DNA of 64,000 nt, taken from Salvia splendens (Eukaryota > Streptophyta > Magnoliopsida > Lamiales > Lamiaceae). Numbering within the stretch: position 1 is the first letter of the stretch; every line of letters starts with the position of its first letter. The notes under the pieces are model-generated. The model had not been told where the DNA came from, did not search any database, and worked only from the letters and a program-made list of their open reading frames with translations. A program made the position numbers and the translations under genes. Below are positions 22,365-34,800 of this stretch, one piece after another. The stretch is from positions 9,843,901 to 9,907,900 of the forward strand of contig NC_056042.1 of the NCBI RefSeq assembly GCF_004379255.2, written 5' to 3'.

Positions 22365-22703
22365 TGTTAGCAATTGGGGAACGAATTGAAAGAAGAACAA
22401 CAATTAATCGAAGAATGGAATGAGATGGAAGTCGAATCTCTTTATTCACTACTGGAACTCAAGCTAAGAGAGAAAGTGTAAAAATACAATTGAAGTCCCA
22501 AAAACTAATCAGCCGCTATTTTAAACAAAAGACTAAAGTCTACACTAATCTAACGGCCAAGAAAAGATCCATCTAACTACTTATCATCTAACGGCTGCTG
22601 AAACGAGGTGTTACCTGCAGCCAAACTCTTCTTCATTTATTAAATTTCCTGCTCCATATTAGAGCTGCCTTGGTTAGTGTCTGAGCTATCACACTCCATC
22701 ACA
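22365..22703 (-). repeat. 3' LTR of copia element 3 (left copy)
   Basis: 339 bp; plus-strand ends are TGTTAGCAATTG and CCATCACA. The adjacent minus-strand GGTGGAGTT at 22704-22712 is a candidate polypurine tract. Confidence 0.93.
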
Positions 22704-25700
22704 AACTCCACCTTGATTGCTCAATCACTAACTGAATCTCTGATGTGTGAACTTTGAATACCCTACTAACTTCACACATAGCAGGAACTTTTCCTTTGGC
22801 AATGGCTTTGTTAACATATCAGCAGGGTTCTCTGATGTGTGAACTTTGAATACCCGCACACTGTCCTTTTCAATCCCCTATCTGATGAAGTGATAGCGCA
22901 CATCAATGTGCTTAGATCTATCGTGATGAACTTGGTGCTTGGCTAGGTATATAGCACAGTTATTATCACAACCGACTGCTACAGCTGCTTGCTCAATACA
23001 TCAGACAGCATCCCCTTCAACTAAAAACTCTCATTTATAGCAGCAGTGAGTGAGATAACCTCTGCCTTTGTTGTAGAAAGTGCCACCACACTTTGGAGAC
23101 TTGACTTCCAGCTAATTGCATACCCATACATTGTAAAGATATATGTTGATTGAGACTTCCTGTTGTCCAGATTTCCAGCGAAGTCCGAGTCACAAAATCC
23201 CACAATAGCATCAACCCCATCCACATCGTTTGCTCCAAACAGAATGCCTACATCCCATGCACCCTTCAAATACCTCAACAACCATTTGAGAGCAGCCCAA
23301 TGCTCCCTTCCATGATTTGCCATAAATCTGCTAATTACACTGACAGCTTGGGCAATATCTGCTCTTGTACTAATCATAGCATACATAATGCTGCCTACTA
23401 TGTTAGCATAAGGTATCTTTTGCATTTCCCTAGCTTCAGCCTCACTCTTGGGCCTCTGATCAGCAGTAAGTTTGAAGTGCATTGCTAATGGAGTAGCAAC
23501 AACCTTCATGTTCTCCACCTTAAATCTTCTTAACAATTTTGAAACATAATCAGATTGTGTAAGCCATAACTGTCTCTTAGCCCTGTCTCTGTAATATTCA
23601 TACCTAGAACTCTCCTTGCAGCCTCGAGGTCTTTCATTTCAAAAGCTGCACTGAGTTCCCTCTTCACTTCCTGAACCACTTCCTTACTTACTCCAGCAAC
23701 AAGCATATCATCTACGTAGAGTAGAAGAAATGTAGGATGTATGCCTCTCTTCCTGATGTATACACATGAATCATAATTGGACCTATGAAATCCAATTTTA
23801 AGCATATAGTCATCAAATATTTTGTTCCACTGCCTGCTAGCCTGCTTTAATCCATATATGCTCATTTTAAGGAGAAAAACCTTATTTCCATTTACTGACT
23901 GGGCCATGTAGATTGTCTCCTCTAACCCACCATGTAGGAAAGCTGTCTTTACATCAAGTTGTTCCAGCTCTAGATCCCTCTTGGCTACCAAGGCCAACAA
24001 CATTCTAATGGAAGTATGGTTTACAACAGGTGAGAAGACCTCATTAAAATCAACTCCTTGCTCTTGGGTGAAACCTCTAGCCACCTAACGAGCTTTAAAT
24101 TTGATCTAATCACCCTCAGCTTCTTCCAATTTCTTTTTGAAAATCCACTTGCAGTTGACTACCTTCCTACCACCAGGTTTTTCAACCAAGATCCAGGTGC
24201 CATTTTTCAGCAAGGATTCTATCTCAACTATCATTGCTTTCATCCATATTTTCCATTCCTTGCTCTGCATAGCCTCTTTATAGGAAGATGGCTCTGCATA
24301 CTCAACATCCCCAGCCACACATAAGACATAAAATAGCATTTCAGAATCACTAAACTTGGATGGCAACTTAGATGTTCTTCTGACTCTGTCCCTTGCTAAC
24401 TGGTAATTTTGTAAATAATCTTGGTCATGCCCTTGTGTTTCACCTTGAGTATCCTTAGGTTCAACAAACTTTTCAGAGTTCTCATGCTCCACCTCAAAAT
24501 CAGCTTCACTCAAAGGAGCAGATTTTTCCAGAATCATCTTTTCCTTATTCAAGAATGGCATTTCTGTCTCAGTGAACACAACATCTCTACTAATTATTAT
24601 CTTGTGATTTCCTGGTTCAATACACCATAGGCGATATCCCTTCACCTCAGGTTGATATCCCAACATCACACATCTAAGTGCCCGAGCATCTAGTTTCCCT
24701 TGCATGTGATGAGCATATGCCTTGCAGCCAAATACTTTCAGGTTGGTATAATCACCATGACTCCCATACCACCTAAAATCAGGTGTATCACCTTCTATAC
24801 TTGATGAGGGACACTTGTTGATGAGTTTCATAGCAGTAGATGCAGCCTCAGCCCAAAATTTCTTTTCAAGCCCAGATGACAGAAGCATACATCTAACCCT
24901 CTCCAACATTGTTCTATTTGCCCTCTCTGCAATGCCATTTTGTTGTGGGTTTAGCGGCACAGTTCTGTGCCTCTTTATGCCCCTCTCCTTACAGAAATTA
25001 TCAAAATCCTTAGAAAGATACTCTAGGCCATTATCTGTTCTTAAGCATTTAAGAACACAAGACTTCTCATTTTCAACTTCAAGACACCACTGTTTGAACT
25101 TGCTAAAGGCCTCTGATTTTTCTTTCAAAATGTATATCCACATTTTCCGGGAGTAATCATCAATTACACTCATATAATATTTTCCACCCCCCCACAGAAA
25201 GCACAGAAGCAGGACCCCATAATTCACTATGGGCATTGTTAAAGAGTAAAGGCTGAATGGTTTGGTGGAGCACGAGATGTACTCTCTTAGATATATAAAC
25301 CCACACTCACACACACTCAACTATAAATATCAGAGGAAGGAACACACTTTATTACTTGAATGGAGAGAACAGAATAATAATCCTCACTACGGTGGCCTAC
25401 GACAACAGTCGTCCAAATAAGTGATCACCTCCAGAGATACCATATTCTCCCTAGCGTCCCTATATTTATAGACTGTAGAATAATTGAATTACAAGAAAAT
25501 AGGCATTAAAATAGGAACTGCCGAGACTTCCTTTCGAACTACTCATCTGCTTCTGTTTCACCTGCTTCTCCATTTTCCTCGGTGGTATACCTTCCAAGCT
25601 CTGACTGTATCAGGCATAGTCAAGAACATATGTAGAAGTGTGTTTACCTTTAGGATAAGGCTGTTTCTTGGATTTACCCAGGATGCATTCCTCACACGAA

Positions 25701-27100
25701 TCATTATCTGTCTGCTCACTGCTCTGGATGATTCCTTTCTTGGCTAGCTCCTTTATACTGCCTTCAGCTACATGAGCAAGCCTTCTGTGCCATATTCTGA
25801 AATCATCAGCTCTTACTAAATTGGCCTGCGCATTAGGGACTTCAACACTAGCCAACAAATAGTGTAGGTTGCCCCTTCTTTCTGCCTCCATTACGATTCT
25901 CTGATCCTTAGTGACCACCATTTTCCCCCCCGTAGAGCTGAATGTGTATCCTTTGCGTTCAAGAAGGCCAAGTGAGATGAGATTCCTCTTAATTTCTGGT
26001 ATATATCTCACATCACTTTTTTTTTGGTATATATCTCACATCACTTATGATCTTTACAGATCCATCATTCATCTTTAGTTTGATCTTGCATATCCCTTGA
26101 ATAGTGCAAACTTGATTGTTGCCAAGTATCACTAATCCGGTCAGTTCTTGGATCTCCTCAAACCAATTTATATTTGGACTCATATGAGGACTACATCCTG
26201 AGTCCATAATCCAAGATCCTCCCAAATGACCCTCCATCACATTGAGAATTTATGGAGTATCTTTTACTTCAACACAATCAGTCGAAGGGACCTGATTTCC
26301 ACCACTATTTACCTGTTTTTTCTTCCAAGCATAGCAGTCCTTTTTGAGTTGACCCGTCTTTTTACACTAGTGACACGAGCGTGTTTTCCTTTGATCATTA
26401 GATGAAGCTTTCTGACCTTCTTGGTTCCCCTTCTGAAATTTCTTGTTCCCCTTAAACTTCTTAATGTTCAGGCTTTCAGCAACAATTTCTGGATTTCTTG
26501 AGCCTACTTTGTGAAGTTCCTTGGCTCTTATAGCTGACTGAACTTCAAGAAGTGTAATAGTACCCTCTCGGCTATACAAAATTGCATCCCGGAGCTGATC
26601 GAATGACTTTGGCAGAGCATTCAGAAGCAATATCGCCTTGTCTTCATCCCCTATCGAGACGTCGATGTTCTCAAGATCATCGATTGCCTTATTGAAGTCT
26701 TCCAGCTGCTCCAATACCCTTTTTCATCCAATAAACGATAGGAGTATAATCGCTGCTTCATGAACAGCCGATTGGCCAATGACTTAGCCATGTACAGGCT
26801 TTCCAGCTTCGCGAATACCCCGGCTGCCGTTGTCTCCTTCGCGACTTCTCGAATAAGCTTATCCCCAAGACCCAACACAACCGCGCTATGAGCCTTCGCC
26901 TCGATCTCAGCTCGCTTCAAGATCTCTTTCTCATCAAGATCCCCTTTCTCCTTATCCTCTTCTTTCGACTTATCCTCCTTGCCTTCTGCCTTCAATGCTG
27001 AAGCAAGGCCTTGATGAATCAACATAGCCCGCATCTTCATCCGCCATAAGCCGAAATCATTCCTACCCGTGAATTTCTCGGCCTCAAACCTAGAAGCCAT
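22704..27100 (-). pseudogene. Broken copia gag-pol of element 3
   Basis: On the minus strand gag starts MASRFEAEKFTG (ATG at 27100-27098) and shifts frame near 26710. The knuckle region lies near 26360. Protease reads W-I-M-D-S-G-C-S (~26210). A short duplication (TATATCTCACATCAC) near 26000-26045 disrupts the protease-integrase junction. The integrase core (TDNGLEY, GIAERANRTM) follows the solo LTR and a 7-G run that shifts frame near 25195. Reverse transcriptase has an intact YVDD (~23715), and RNase H (ALSTTKAE) ends near 23021. A 27-bp direct repeat at 22737-22763 and 22829-22855 disrupts the tail. Confidence 0.92.
25237..25612 (-). mobile_element. Solo LTR inserted in the integrase region of element 3
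   Basis: 376 bp with ends TGTTAAAGAGT...GACTGTATCA (plus strand) and an exact 5-bp duplication GGCAT at 25232-25236 and 25613-25617. It has no internal domain. Removing it rejoins the integrase reading ...LDYA|HSELWGP. On the minus strand it reads TGATACAGTC...TTAACA and holds a TATA-like CTATAAATATAGG, so it is probably a minus-strand LTR left by LTR-LTR recombination. Confidence 0.9.
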
Positions 27101-27156
27101 GACGCTTTCCAATCTCACCACCAAACGAATCAGAAAAAACAATCGCACCTTTTCTT

Positions 27157-27173
27157 TCCCACAGACGGCGCCA
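27157..27173 (-). promoter_or_regulatory. Primer-binding site of element 3
   Basis: On the minus strand TGGCGCCGTCTGTGGG follows the 5' LTR after a 3-base spacer. It starts with TGG as expected for a tRNA 3' end; I cannot assign the tRNA with certainty. The same sequence is the primer site of the TR-GAG element at 51341. Confidence 0.8.
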
Positions 27174-27176
27174 ATT

Positions 27177-27516
27177 TGTTAGCAATTGAGGAACGAATTG
27201 AAAGAAGAACAACAATTAATCGAAGAATGGAATGAGATGGAAGTCGAATCTCTTTATTCACTACTGGAACTCAAGTTGAAAGAGAAAGTGTAAAAATACA
27301 ATTGAAGTCCCAAAAACTAATCAGCTGCTATTTTAAACAAAAGACTAAAGTCTACACTAATCTAACGGCCAAGAAAAGATCCATCTAACTACTTATCATC
27401 CAACGGCTGTTGAAACGAGGTGTTGCCTGCAGCCGAACTCTTCTTCATTTATTGAATTTCCTGCTCCATATTAGAGTTGCCTTGGTTAATGTCTTGAGCT
27501 ATCACACTCCATCACA
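27177..27516 (-). repeat. 5' LTR of copia element 3 (right copy)
   Basis: 340 bp, nearly identical to 22365-22703, followed by the TACCT duplication. Confidence 0.93.
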
Positions 27517-27521
27517 TACCT

Positions 27522-28073
27522 TACCGAGAATATAGATCGAATGCTTTTGTGTAATCATTTACCAAAGTACTTTATTTTATTATCACATCATTTGCACGAA
27601 GATTAATTAGCATTTCAAAATATATTTGTATTCTTAAAAAATTATTGGAAATCAATATTGCAAATTGGATCTGTCACACATGATCAAATTGAAAAACAAG
27701 ATATAATTGGTCGCAAGTTCGTGAGTCGATTAAAAAACTCATTTTGTGCTATTAACATTAAATGAAAATTTTCGGAAAAAAGAAATAAAAGAATCTTATT
27801 TGATATTAATCGATTTTGATAATTGATGAGTGTTATTTTCTCTTACTTTATTATTTTTTAACTTTATGTATTTATTATGGTTTTTAAGCAAGCCTATGTA
27901 GGAATAAAGAGATTATTATTGTAAAATATCGAATATCGGCATTACTATTGAACTGATATTTTACTAAAATAAAAAAATACCAAGAAATATGAAGTACTTA
28001 GATTGCTTCCCCAAAAAGCCAAAACCCATATAAACACACGCAGTGATTCGAAGCTGGTAAGCAAGCCGTAGAC
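27522..28073 (+). other. Upstream region of the ankyrin gene
   Basis: AT-rich; must contain the ankyrin gene promoter and leader. I do not see a strong TATA box that I would commit to. Confidence 0.45.
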
Positions 28074-30020
28074 ATGGAAATCGAGCACAAATCAGCTGAA
28101 GAGATGAAGGACGACCTATTTAAGGCGGCCGAATCCGGCGATTTCTCGGTTTTTAAATCGCTCTCTGAAGAGCAGCTAGTCCAAGCCAGCCGTCTCCGCA
28201 ATGAAGACGGTCGTTCTATCCTCCACGTAGCCGTTTCTTCGTCGAAGACCGAGGTGCTGTTCATTCTCGCTTTCAATTTTTATTGGAGATGACGATTTTA
28301 GCTATGAAAGCGGCAACCAAATTAAAATGTGTTACTGCTTTAGTAGCTATTTAGGTAGGATTTTTAGTAGTTAGGTTGTCCCTGAAAACCTAATGAAGAG
28401 ATGCATAAATCATCAATTGCTATTTTATTTTAATTTCGTAACCGAATTTGCGTGAAATTGTTTATTAATATTGAGGTATAAGGCAATTGCTATGATTCTT
28501 AGATCACTGATTTCAGTTATATGCTACGGACTCATACGAATAGCTTGTATTCGATCATAATACGATCCATCTTCGTTGTTTTTATGAATATTTTTATGGA
28601 TGAATTAGGTGGTTGAAGTCCTAGCATCTGCAATTCCTTCAATTGTAAATAGCTGTGACGAAGAAGGCTGGGCACCTCTGCACTCTGCTGCAAGCAGTGG
28701 CAATCTTAAGATTGTGGAAAATCTACTCACCGCCGGTGAGTGTTTAAAACTGATTTTGCTGAGTGGTTTATACCCGTCGTTGGACTTTATAATCATCAGC
28801 TAGTGTAAAAGATTACAGTACATCTCGTGTTTATGTTCTATTAGAAGATAACAAGTTTCTTATAGAACATATAGCTGAATGGATTGGAGAGTTTCAGAGA
28901 ACTTAGGCTGAGTAATTGTTTTGATATTTATGATAGAATGTGTGCTAGGACTTCTTATTTCCAGATATTGGTGTTTTATGAATCTGGTTTCCTTGATTCT
29001 GCGTAGCATAATTTGATTGGATGATTACATTGTTCACCTCTGCTTGGAGAGAGAGAAAGAAGAGAAGCAAGTTAAATACAAAAACTAGAATTAGACTGAT
29101 GAATTAAACTGAAGCCAGTCATTACTGAATTTTTCCAGAACTTTCATATCTAGTTTATATTATTCATCTATTGTTTATAATGTTTTCTTATCATCCCAAC
29201 AGAATTATTTAGTCGGTATCTAGACCTTCACTTGAGCATTTTGTTTGTTTGTCAAGATAACTAGAAGTTTTTATTGTTTTCCGAGTCCAATATAACCTCA
29301 TGCTGCCGCTGAGGAGTGTATGAACAATTTTCGATTGAGCAGAGCAAATTTGAATTAACAGGTGCTGATGTGAATATGAAAAATGACGGTGGTCGAATAG
29401 CTCTCCATTATGCTGCCAGCAAAGGTCTTCTGAAAATAGCTCAAACTTTGGTTTCTCATGGTTCAAAACTCAATGTCAAGGATAAGGTTTCTAACTTCTT
29501 TGAAAACAAGCTATTTCATTTTGCCTCTTTGGAATCTTAAAATTCTATTCTTTATTACTTCATAGCATTGATATCCCTCTAATTCCATTGACCAATGATA
29601 TATAGTAACTTTATGCAGTTCGGATGCACTCCATTGCATCGTGCAGCAAGCACCGGTAACATACTGTTGTGTGAATTCTTGATTGAGGAAGGAGCAGAGG
29701 TTGATGAAAGTGATAGAGCAGGGCAAACTCCACTCATGACTGCAGTAGTATGCGATAACAAAGATGTAATTTTCTACATACACTCTCTCTGGATAACTTC
29801 ATAGGCCATTTAAATGACAAACTCGATGACTAATCTTATTGGCGGATAACTACCACATGTTCCCTAAATAACTTCTGATTTGCAGGTTGCTCTCCTTCTT
29901 ATAAGACATGGGGCTGACGTGGATGCCAAAGACAAAGAAGGGTACACCGTTCTTGCTCGGGCATCGACTGATATATGCTCAAGTTTAGTCGATGCTGCTC
30001 AAGCTATGCTCGAAGAGTGA
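28074..30020 (+). CDS. Ankyrin-repeat protein (PSMD10/gankyrin-like layout)
   Basis: Five coding exons: 28074-28253, 28609-28735, 29362-29486, 29619-29765 and 29886-30020. All are GT-AG and in phase, giving 237 aa. After an acidic N-terminus (AEEMKDDLFKAAESGD) come about five to six ankyrin repeats with the TPLH/ALHYAA signature: GRSILHVAVSS, GWAPLHSAASSGN, GRIALHYAASKG, GCTPLHRAASTGN, GQTPLMTAVVCDN and a final GYTVLARAS. Exon breaks fall near repeat boundaries. Length and architecture match the small plant ankyrin proteins related to the 26S proteasome assembly chaperone PSMD10 (Arabidopsis At2g03430 type, from memory). Soluble, no membrane segment. Proteasome function is inference from the family; the ankyrin fold is secure. 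Confidence 0.9.
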
Positions 30021-30671
30021 CAACATAATGATACTCCTTAGGGACTTGCATTTTCATTTTGATGTCTTGCTATTATTTTAGTGCTTTTTCGAAGCTTTGA
30101 GTTTGACTGTTGGCTGGTTCTGGAAATTAATTTCGAATACTCCATTACGGTCGGAGACAAAGTCACGAGTTTTACCCAAAGCTATGAATGCCTTTGAGCT
30201 TATTGCATTGTTTTTGGTATATAAAATAGTGCTAGTGAATGTGTTTATTTTGGTTCATGTTATACCCACTCAATTCAATAATGATTATGCTATCGCATAT
30301 TCGCTTATAGCGTTTGGTATCCAGCATTTGGATATTCCAACAATCGTATAGTTAATGCCAAGTTGTCATTAGCTAAGATCTGATTATACTGCCTACTAAT
30401 AATTTGAGTAAAAAGCTAATAACTTCAACTTGTCACAACCAAATTACACATATTTTGTGTTTCTTTATATAGTCTTATTCTCGTGTAAATCGTCCATTTA
30501 TTATCTGTATTGAAGTATATAATAAAAAAGTTATAAACTACTAACAAATAAATAAAACTTTTAAAGTGAAAAAGAAAGGTTGTGGTAAACAAATATTTTT
30601 TTCGCCAAAGAAATAGCAATAGAAAAGGTTGATGACTTTTTGAGGCAGATGGGTAAAATGTGATAGTAGTC
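30021..30671. other. 3' flank of the ankyrin gene and intergenic DNA
   Basis: 3' UTR then AT-rich sequence; no gene seen. Confidence 0.45.
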
Positions 30672-30892
30672 CTCCCTTTATCCCCTTAAAATAGGGATTT
30701 TTCGGATTTAAATGTGAAATTTGATAAAATATAAGAGAGAAAGAGATGAGTAATTGAAGTATTAATGTTTATGGATAGTGAAATTCAATTTATTAATAAT
30801 GTAATGTGAAAATTTTAAAAAATATAAAAATAAATTAATTTTATAGGATTGACTAAAATAAAATTAAGACTATTCATTGTAGATAGATGAAG
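30672..30892. mobile_element. Degraded Stowaway-like MITE
   Basis: The left end CTCCCTTTATCCCCTTAAAA fits the Stowaway consensus. The right end ...TAGATAGATGAAG is followed by TA, but the left TA is lost and the inverted match is weak. Confidence 0.5.
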
Positions 30893-31047
30893 TATATAAA
30901 ATAAAGACGAAGGACAACATATTATTTAAATAAAATGAGAAATAATTATTATATATTCCATCATTCTATCAAAAAAAATTCCACTTTCATTCGACATTGA
31001 GCTTTTATAAATATAAAGATCAGTAGAATGTGTCCTAGTTTTATATA

Positions 31048-31256
31048 CTTCCTCTATTCTCTGTCAATACAGATTTTGGTGATGGCACAAGCTTTAAAGC
31101 GAAATTTGTAAAGTAAATGAAAGAAGGATAAAAATGGTTGAAGTAAATAGTGAGTCAAGTTATAGTATTTAGTTGTGAAAAGTTTTTAAAAATAATTATA
31201 GACTATGAGACAAGAGAAATCGATAAAAAAAATAGATTTTTTTTAGATAGAGTGAG
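31048..31256. mobile_element. Stowaway-like MITE
   Basis: Flanked by TA at 31046-31047 and 31257-31258, with CTTCCTCTATTCTCTG at the left and ...TTTTTTTTAGATAGAGTGAG at the right. About 209 bp, AT-rich, non-coding. Confidence 0.6.
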
Positions 31257-31394
31257 TATTATTTTACGGTAATAAAATATAAGTAGAATGATTTAATAGC
31301 ATATTATGTTAGTAATATTTAATTTAAAAAATAGTGAATAGAATTAATTTTGGTGAAATCAGAGTATTATTATAGAAAAAGAAGAAAATCCACC

Positions 31395-31826
31395 GCGGAT
31401 TCGGAAATCGGAACCAGTGCATGATCGGCTGCTTTCTCCTTTTATTCTTAAATCGCACACCAGCTCAAATTACACGCAATTTGAGGTAATTTGTTAATTT
31501 GCTTGTTTATAGAGTTTGCTTATCTGTGAAAATGCTGCTGAATTTTGCTTAGCTTTGCTCATCCTTGCAAGTTATGGAGTGCCTTTGCGTTCTAGGGTTT
31601 ATTTGTTATTAATGCGGTTTGGCTCCATTACTTCGTAGCTGTGAATTTTTAATTCGTGATGATTTTTACTTGCTCTTAGTTTGATAATGATGCAATTAAG
31701 TGGTTTGAATTTTGATGATTGAGATGTTACTAGAATTTCCTCTGCTGTTGGTAATAACTGAAGAATATGTGTCCAGTTGCAGTGGGAGGGAAGAGGAGGG
31801 GAAGATTTGATCTTGGACAGTAAATT
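31395..31826 (+). other. 5' leader of the macro/SEC14 gene with probable intron
   Basis: A 5' splice site TTTGAG|GTAATTTG near 31484 and a 3' site CAGTTGCAG ending near 31780 suggest a leader intron, with the second leader exon (TGGGAGGGAAGAGG) running into the ATG at 31827. Read from consensus only. Confidence 0.45.
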
Positions 31827-34800
31827 ATGTATCGGTCTGGGGCCGCAACGACTAACCGGGGTGGGCTTCCAACTGATAGTGGGGACTCTGTTGTGACCCT
31901 AGATCAAATCCCTTGTTGGAGCGATTCGGACTTCAGGTACTCGTATGCGAATGAAGATTCAGTGCTCCAGAATCTGCATTTTCCAGACCCGTTGACTGCA
32001 GCATCTCAAGGGGAGAATAGTGGAAATGGAATGGTATCTAAATTTCCCGTGGATCGCGAAGTTAACTCCAAGATATATCTTTGGAGGGGAAACCCATGGA
32101 ATCTTGAGGTGGATGCTGTAGTTAACTCAACAAATGAGGTCAGTAGGTCATTCATTGTTATGCTAATTTTATCATCTAGCTCGAAATGTATTTTTATTAC
32201 AGCTCTGGCTTAATCTGACCTTTCAAGTTTCAACTCTCTACTGCCTGTCTGTATTATCCATATTTGTTCGTCTAGAATTAGGCGTGAGAATACTAAAGAA
32301 GCGTATTTCCTTATCACACACTTTTCTTTGCTATACTTATAAGAGATTCCAAATCCCCCAGCTCTTAAATTCCTGTAATTTCTAATTGCTCCAGAGCTGT
32401 ATATCCTTGTAACATTTTTGTGTATTCGTGTATATGTTCTTAAATGCATGTGTATTTACACACCTTTTTGTGGTGTCCTGTCACAAATGTCTCAGGATTT
32501 TACTATTGTAATACAATTACAAAAATATCTTTTTTGCCTTATCAGTAATCACCCATAACTAAGTAGAGCCTTGAGAAACTCCACTAGCTCTAGCTGATCC
32601 AGTTGAGCCAACTTTAGAGCTTAAGTTGGCCCCTTATATTCTTTTCGCGTAGCTTTTTTTGGATCCTGCACCTTGTTATTTCAATCTTGTTTCCTTGATA
32701 TCACTTCATGTTCTGAATCTCATGTGTTTTGGTTGTTTGCCAGAACATGGATGAAGGTCATAGTAGCCCTGGTTTGCATGCTGCAGCAGGACCGAACCTT
32801 GCAGAAGAATGTTCAGCCCTGGTGAGCTATAACTTTATTCAAATTGAAACTGGGTCTTTGATATTCTTCACGTATATTGCAACAGCATTTTATTAAATTA
32901 AAGAGTGCAATATCGTAGAGAATTTTGTTTGCACTTTATTAGTGAGTCATTGTGGATGTTGAATATATGACCAAATCTGTACTGCGGACTTAATTTTATC
33001 AAATTCAAGATTCCTTCTAGATTGGTAATAGAGAAAATATAGCTAGGGAGGCCGTGATCTACCATTTTTGTTGCAATGTGTTAACACTAGATGCTGGACT
33101 TAACTTGGTGAGGATAGTGAAGTGAAGATGGATTTGCATGAATTGACATTTGATAGGACATTTCACACTGTAATAACTTCTAAGCTACGTTATGGCTCTT
33201 GAAAATTTTCACAAATTTGACCTTAGCAAATTCTAAATAGGATAGTCCTAAGTAAGAATAAAATCATTATGTAGAAATATGTATTAATGGCCTTTTAAGA
33301 TTATGTATAAACTTGTAATAATGTAGTGATTTGTGTTCTTATCATTTTGTAGGGTGGCTGTCGAACAGGAATGGCAAAAGTTACTAATGCTTATGATCTT
33401 CCAGCAAGGTGGTTATTCCAAAATATGCTTATAGTTACTCTGCAGTTGTTTAGTTCATTTGTTGTAATCGGAAACCCCTACATTTTATGCATTTCCGTTT
33501 TGTTCCTTTTCATCTAATCACTTGGCTTGTGCAGAAGATATGTCCAAACTTACTAATGTTCAGAGTTGGTAGACCAGTTTGTTAAAATTTGCTTACTTAT
33601 TCATTTGCTCTTCAGTTAAAATATTGGTCTTCAGAGTCTGTAAATGAGCAGTGAAAATTAAGATGCTCAAACTTTTGAATCTCTATGTTCTCCTAATATT
33701 TATGCAAAAAATGGGGTTTCTTGTACTTTTCAGGAGGGTCATACATACTGCTGGTCCCAAATATGCTGTAAAATATCATACCGCTGCAGAGAATGCACTC
33801 AGTCGTTGTTATCGATCTTGCCTTGAACTGCTCATTGATAATGGACTTCACAGGTGGGTTCAGTAACCTGATGTCTTTACTTTCTTTTAATTCTTCATTG
33901 TGCCATTGCTCTAATATGTGAAATAGTTGGACTGAGCTCTTTTTGAAAATCAATTGCAGCATTGCTATGAGCTGTATATACACAGAAGCCAAAAATTACC
34001 CACGAGAACCAGCTGCACATGTGGCCATAAGTAAGTAGTTCCCTTATGATTTTATCTATAATTTATTTCAATATGCCTGAATTGAAACCCATGTCCACTC
34101 CGTTTTGTATACACGAAAGCTTTTACAATTTTGTTTCATCCCTCTGAATATTTTGTGTTAAAATCCAACTTATATCTTTCTTTAGGAACTGTGAGGCGGT
34201 TTCTTGAGAAACAAAAGCATAAAATACATGCTGTCGTTTTCTGTACCACAACATCATCTGATACAGAGATATATAAAAGGTTTGTTCACTGAAACCAAAC
34301 CACCCAATACTAGATCTAGTGGTGCATATGAAACATGACTTAGTTTCTCATCCTTTTGCTACTTCTTGCTGCAGATTGCTCCCGCTTTACTTTCCACGTG
34401 ATAAAATTGAAGAGGAGATAGCTGTTTCCAAGCTTCCTGCTGATGTTGGAGATGAAAATGGTGAGACGGTCATAGATGAACGCAAAATAAGGATACAACC
34501 TTTACCTAATTTGAAAACGACTGCTTCAAGACCTCCCCAGACCTCTACCGATCTGGCAGTCAGCAACATAGCATTAGCTAGACGGTTGGTGGCTCTTAAT
34601 ACTTTTCCTATCCCTTTTTATGTTGTCATGAAAAAGCTAAGGTTTGATCTCTTATGTGGTTAGCTGTACATGTGTTTGTTGTTTCATTCTAGTTCTAAAC
34701 TTGTTCAAACTTGTTTTTCGCTAACATACATATGTAACACTAGACATTTTTCTTGTAATTGTTACCATCTTCCAACTGATACTTGCCTATGATCATATTC

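Larger units (their letters stand above)
22365..27516 (-). mobile_element. Ty1/copia LTR retrotransposon, element 3 (5.15 kb, minus strand)
   Basis: Exact 5-bp target duplication TACCT at 22360-22364 and 27517-27521. LTRs 22365-22703 and 27177-27516 (339 and 340 bp) read TG...CA. On the minus strand the order is LTR, primer site, gag, protease, integrase, reverse transcriptase, RNase H, LTR. A 376 bp solo LTR of another family has inserted into the integrase region. The LTRs differ at only a handful of positions by eye. Confidence 0.95.
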
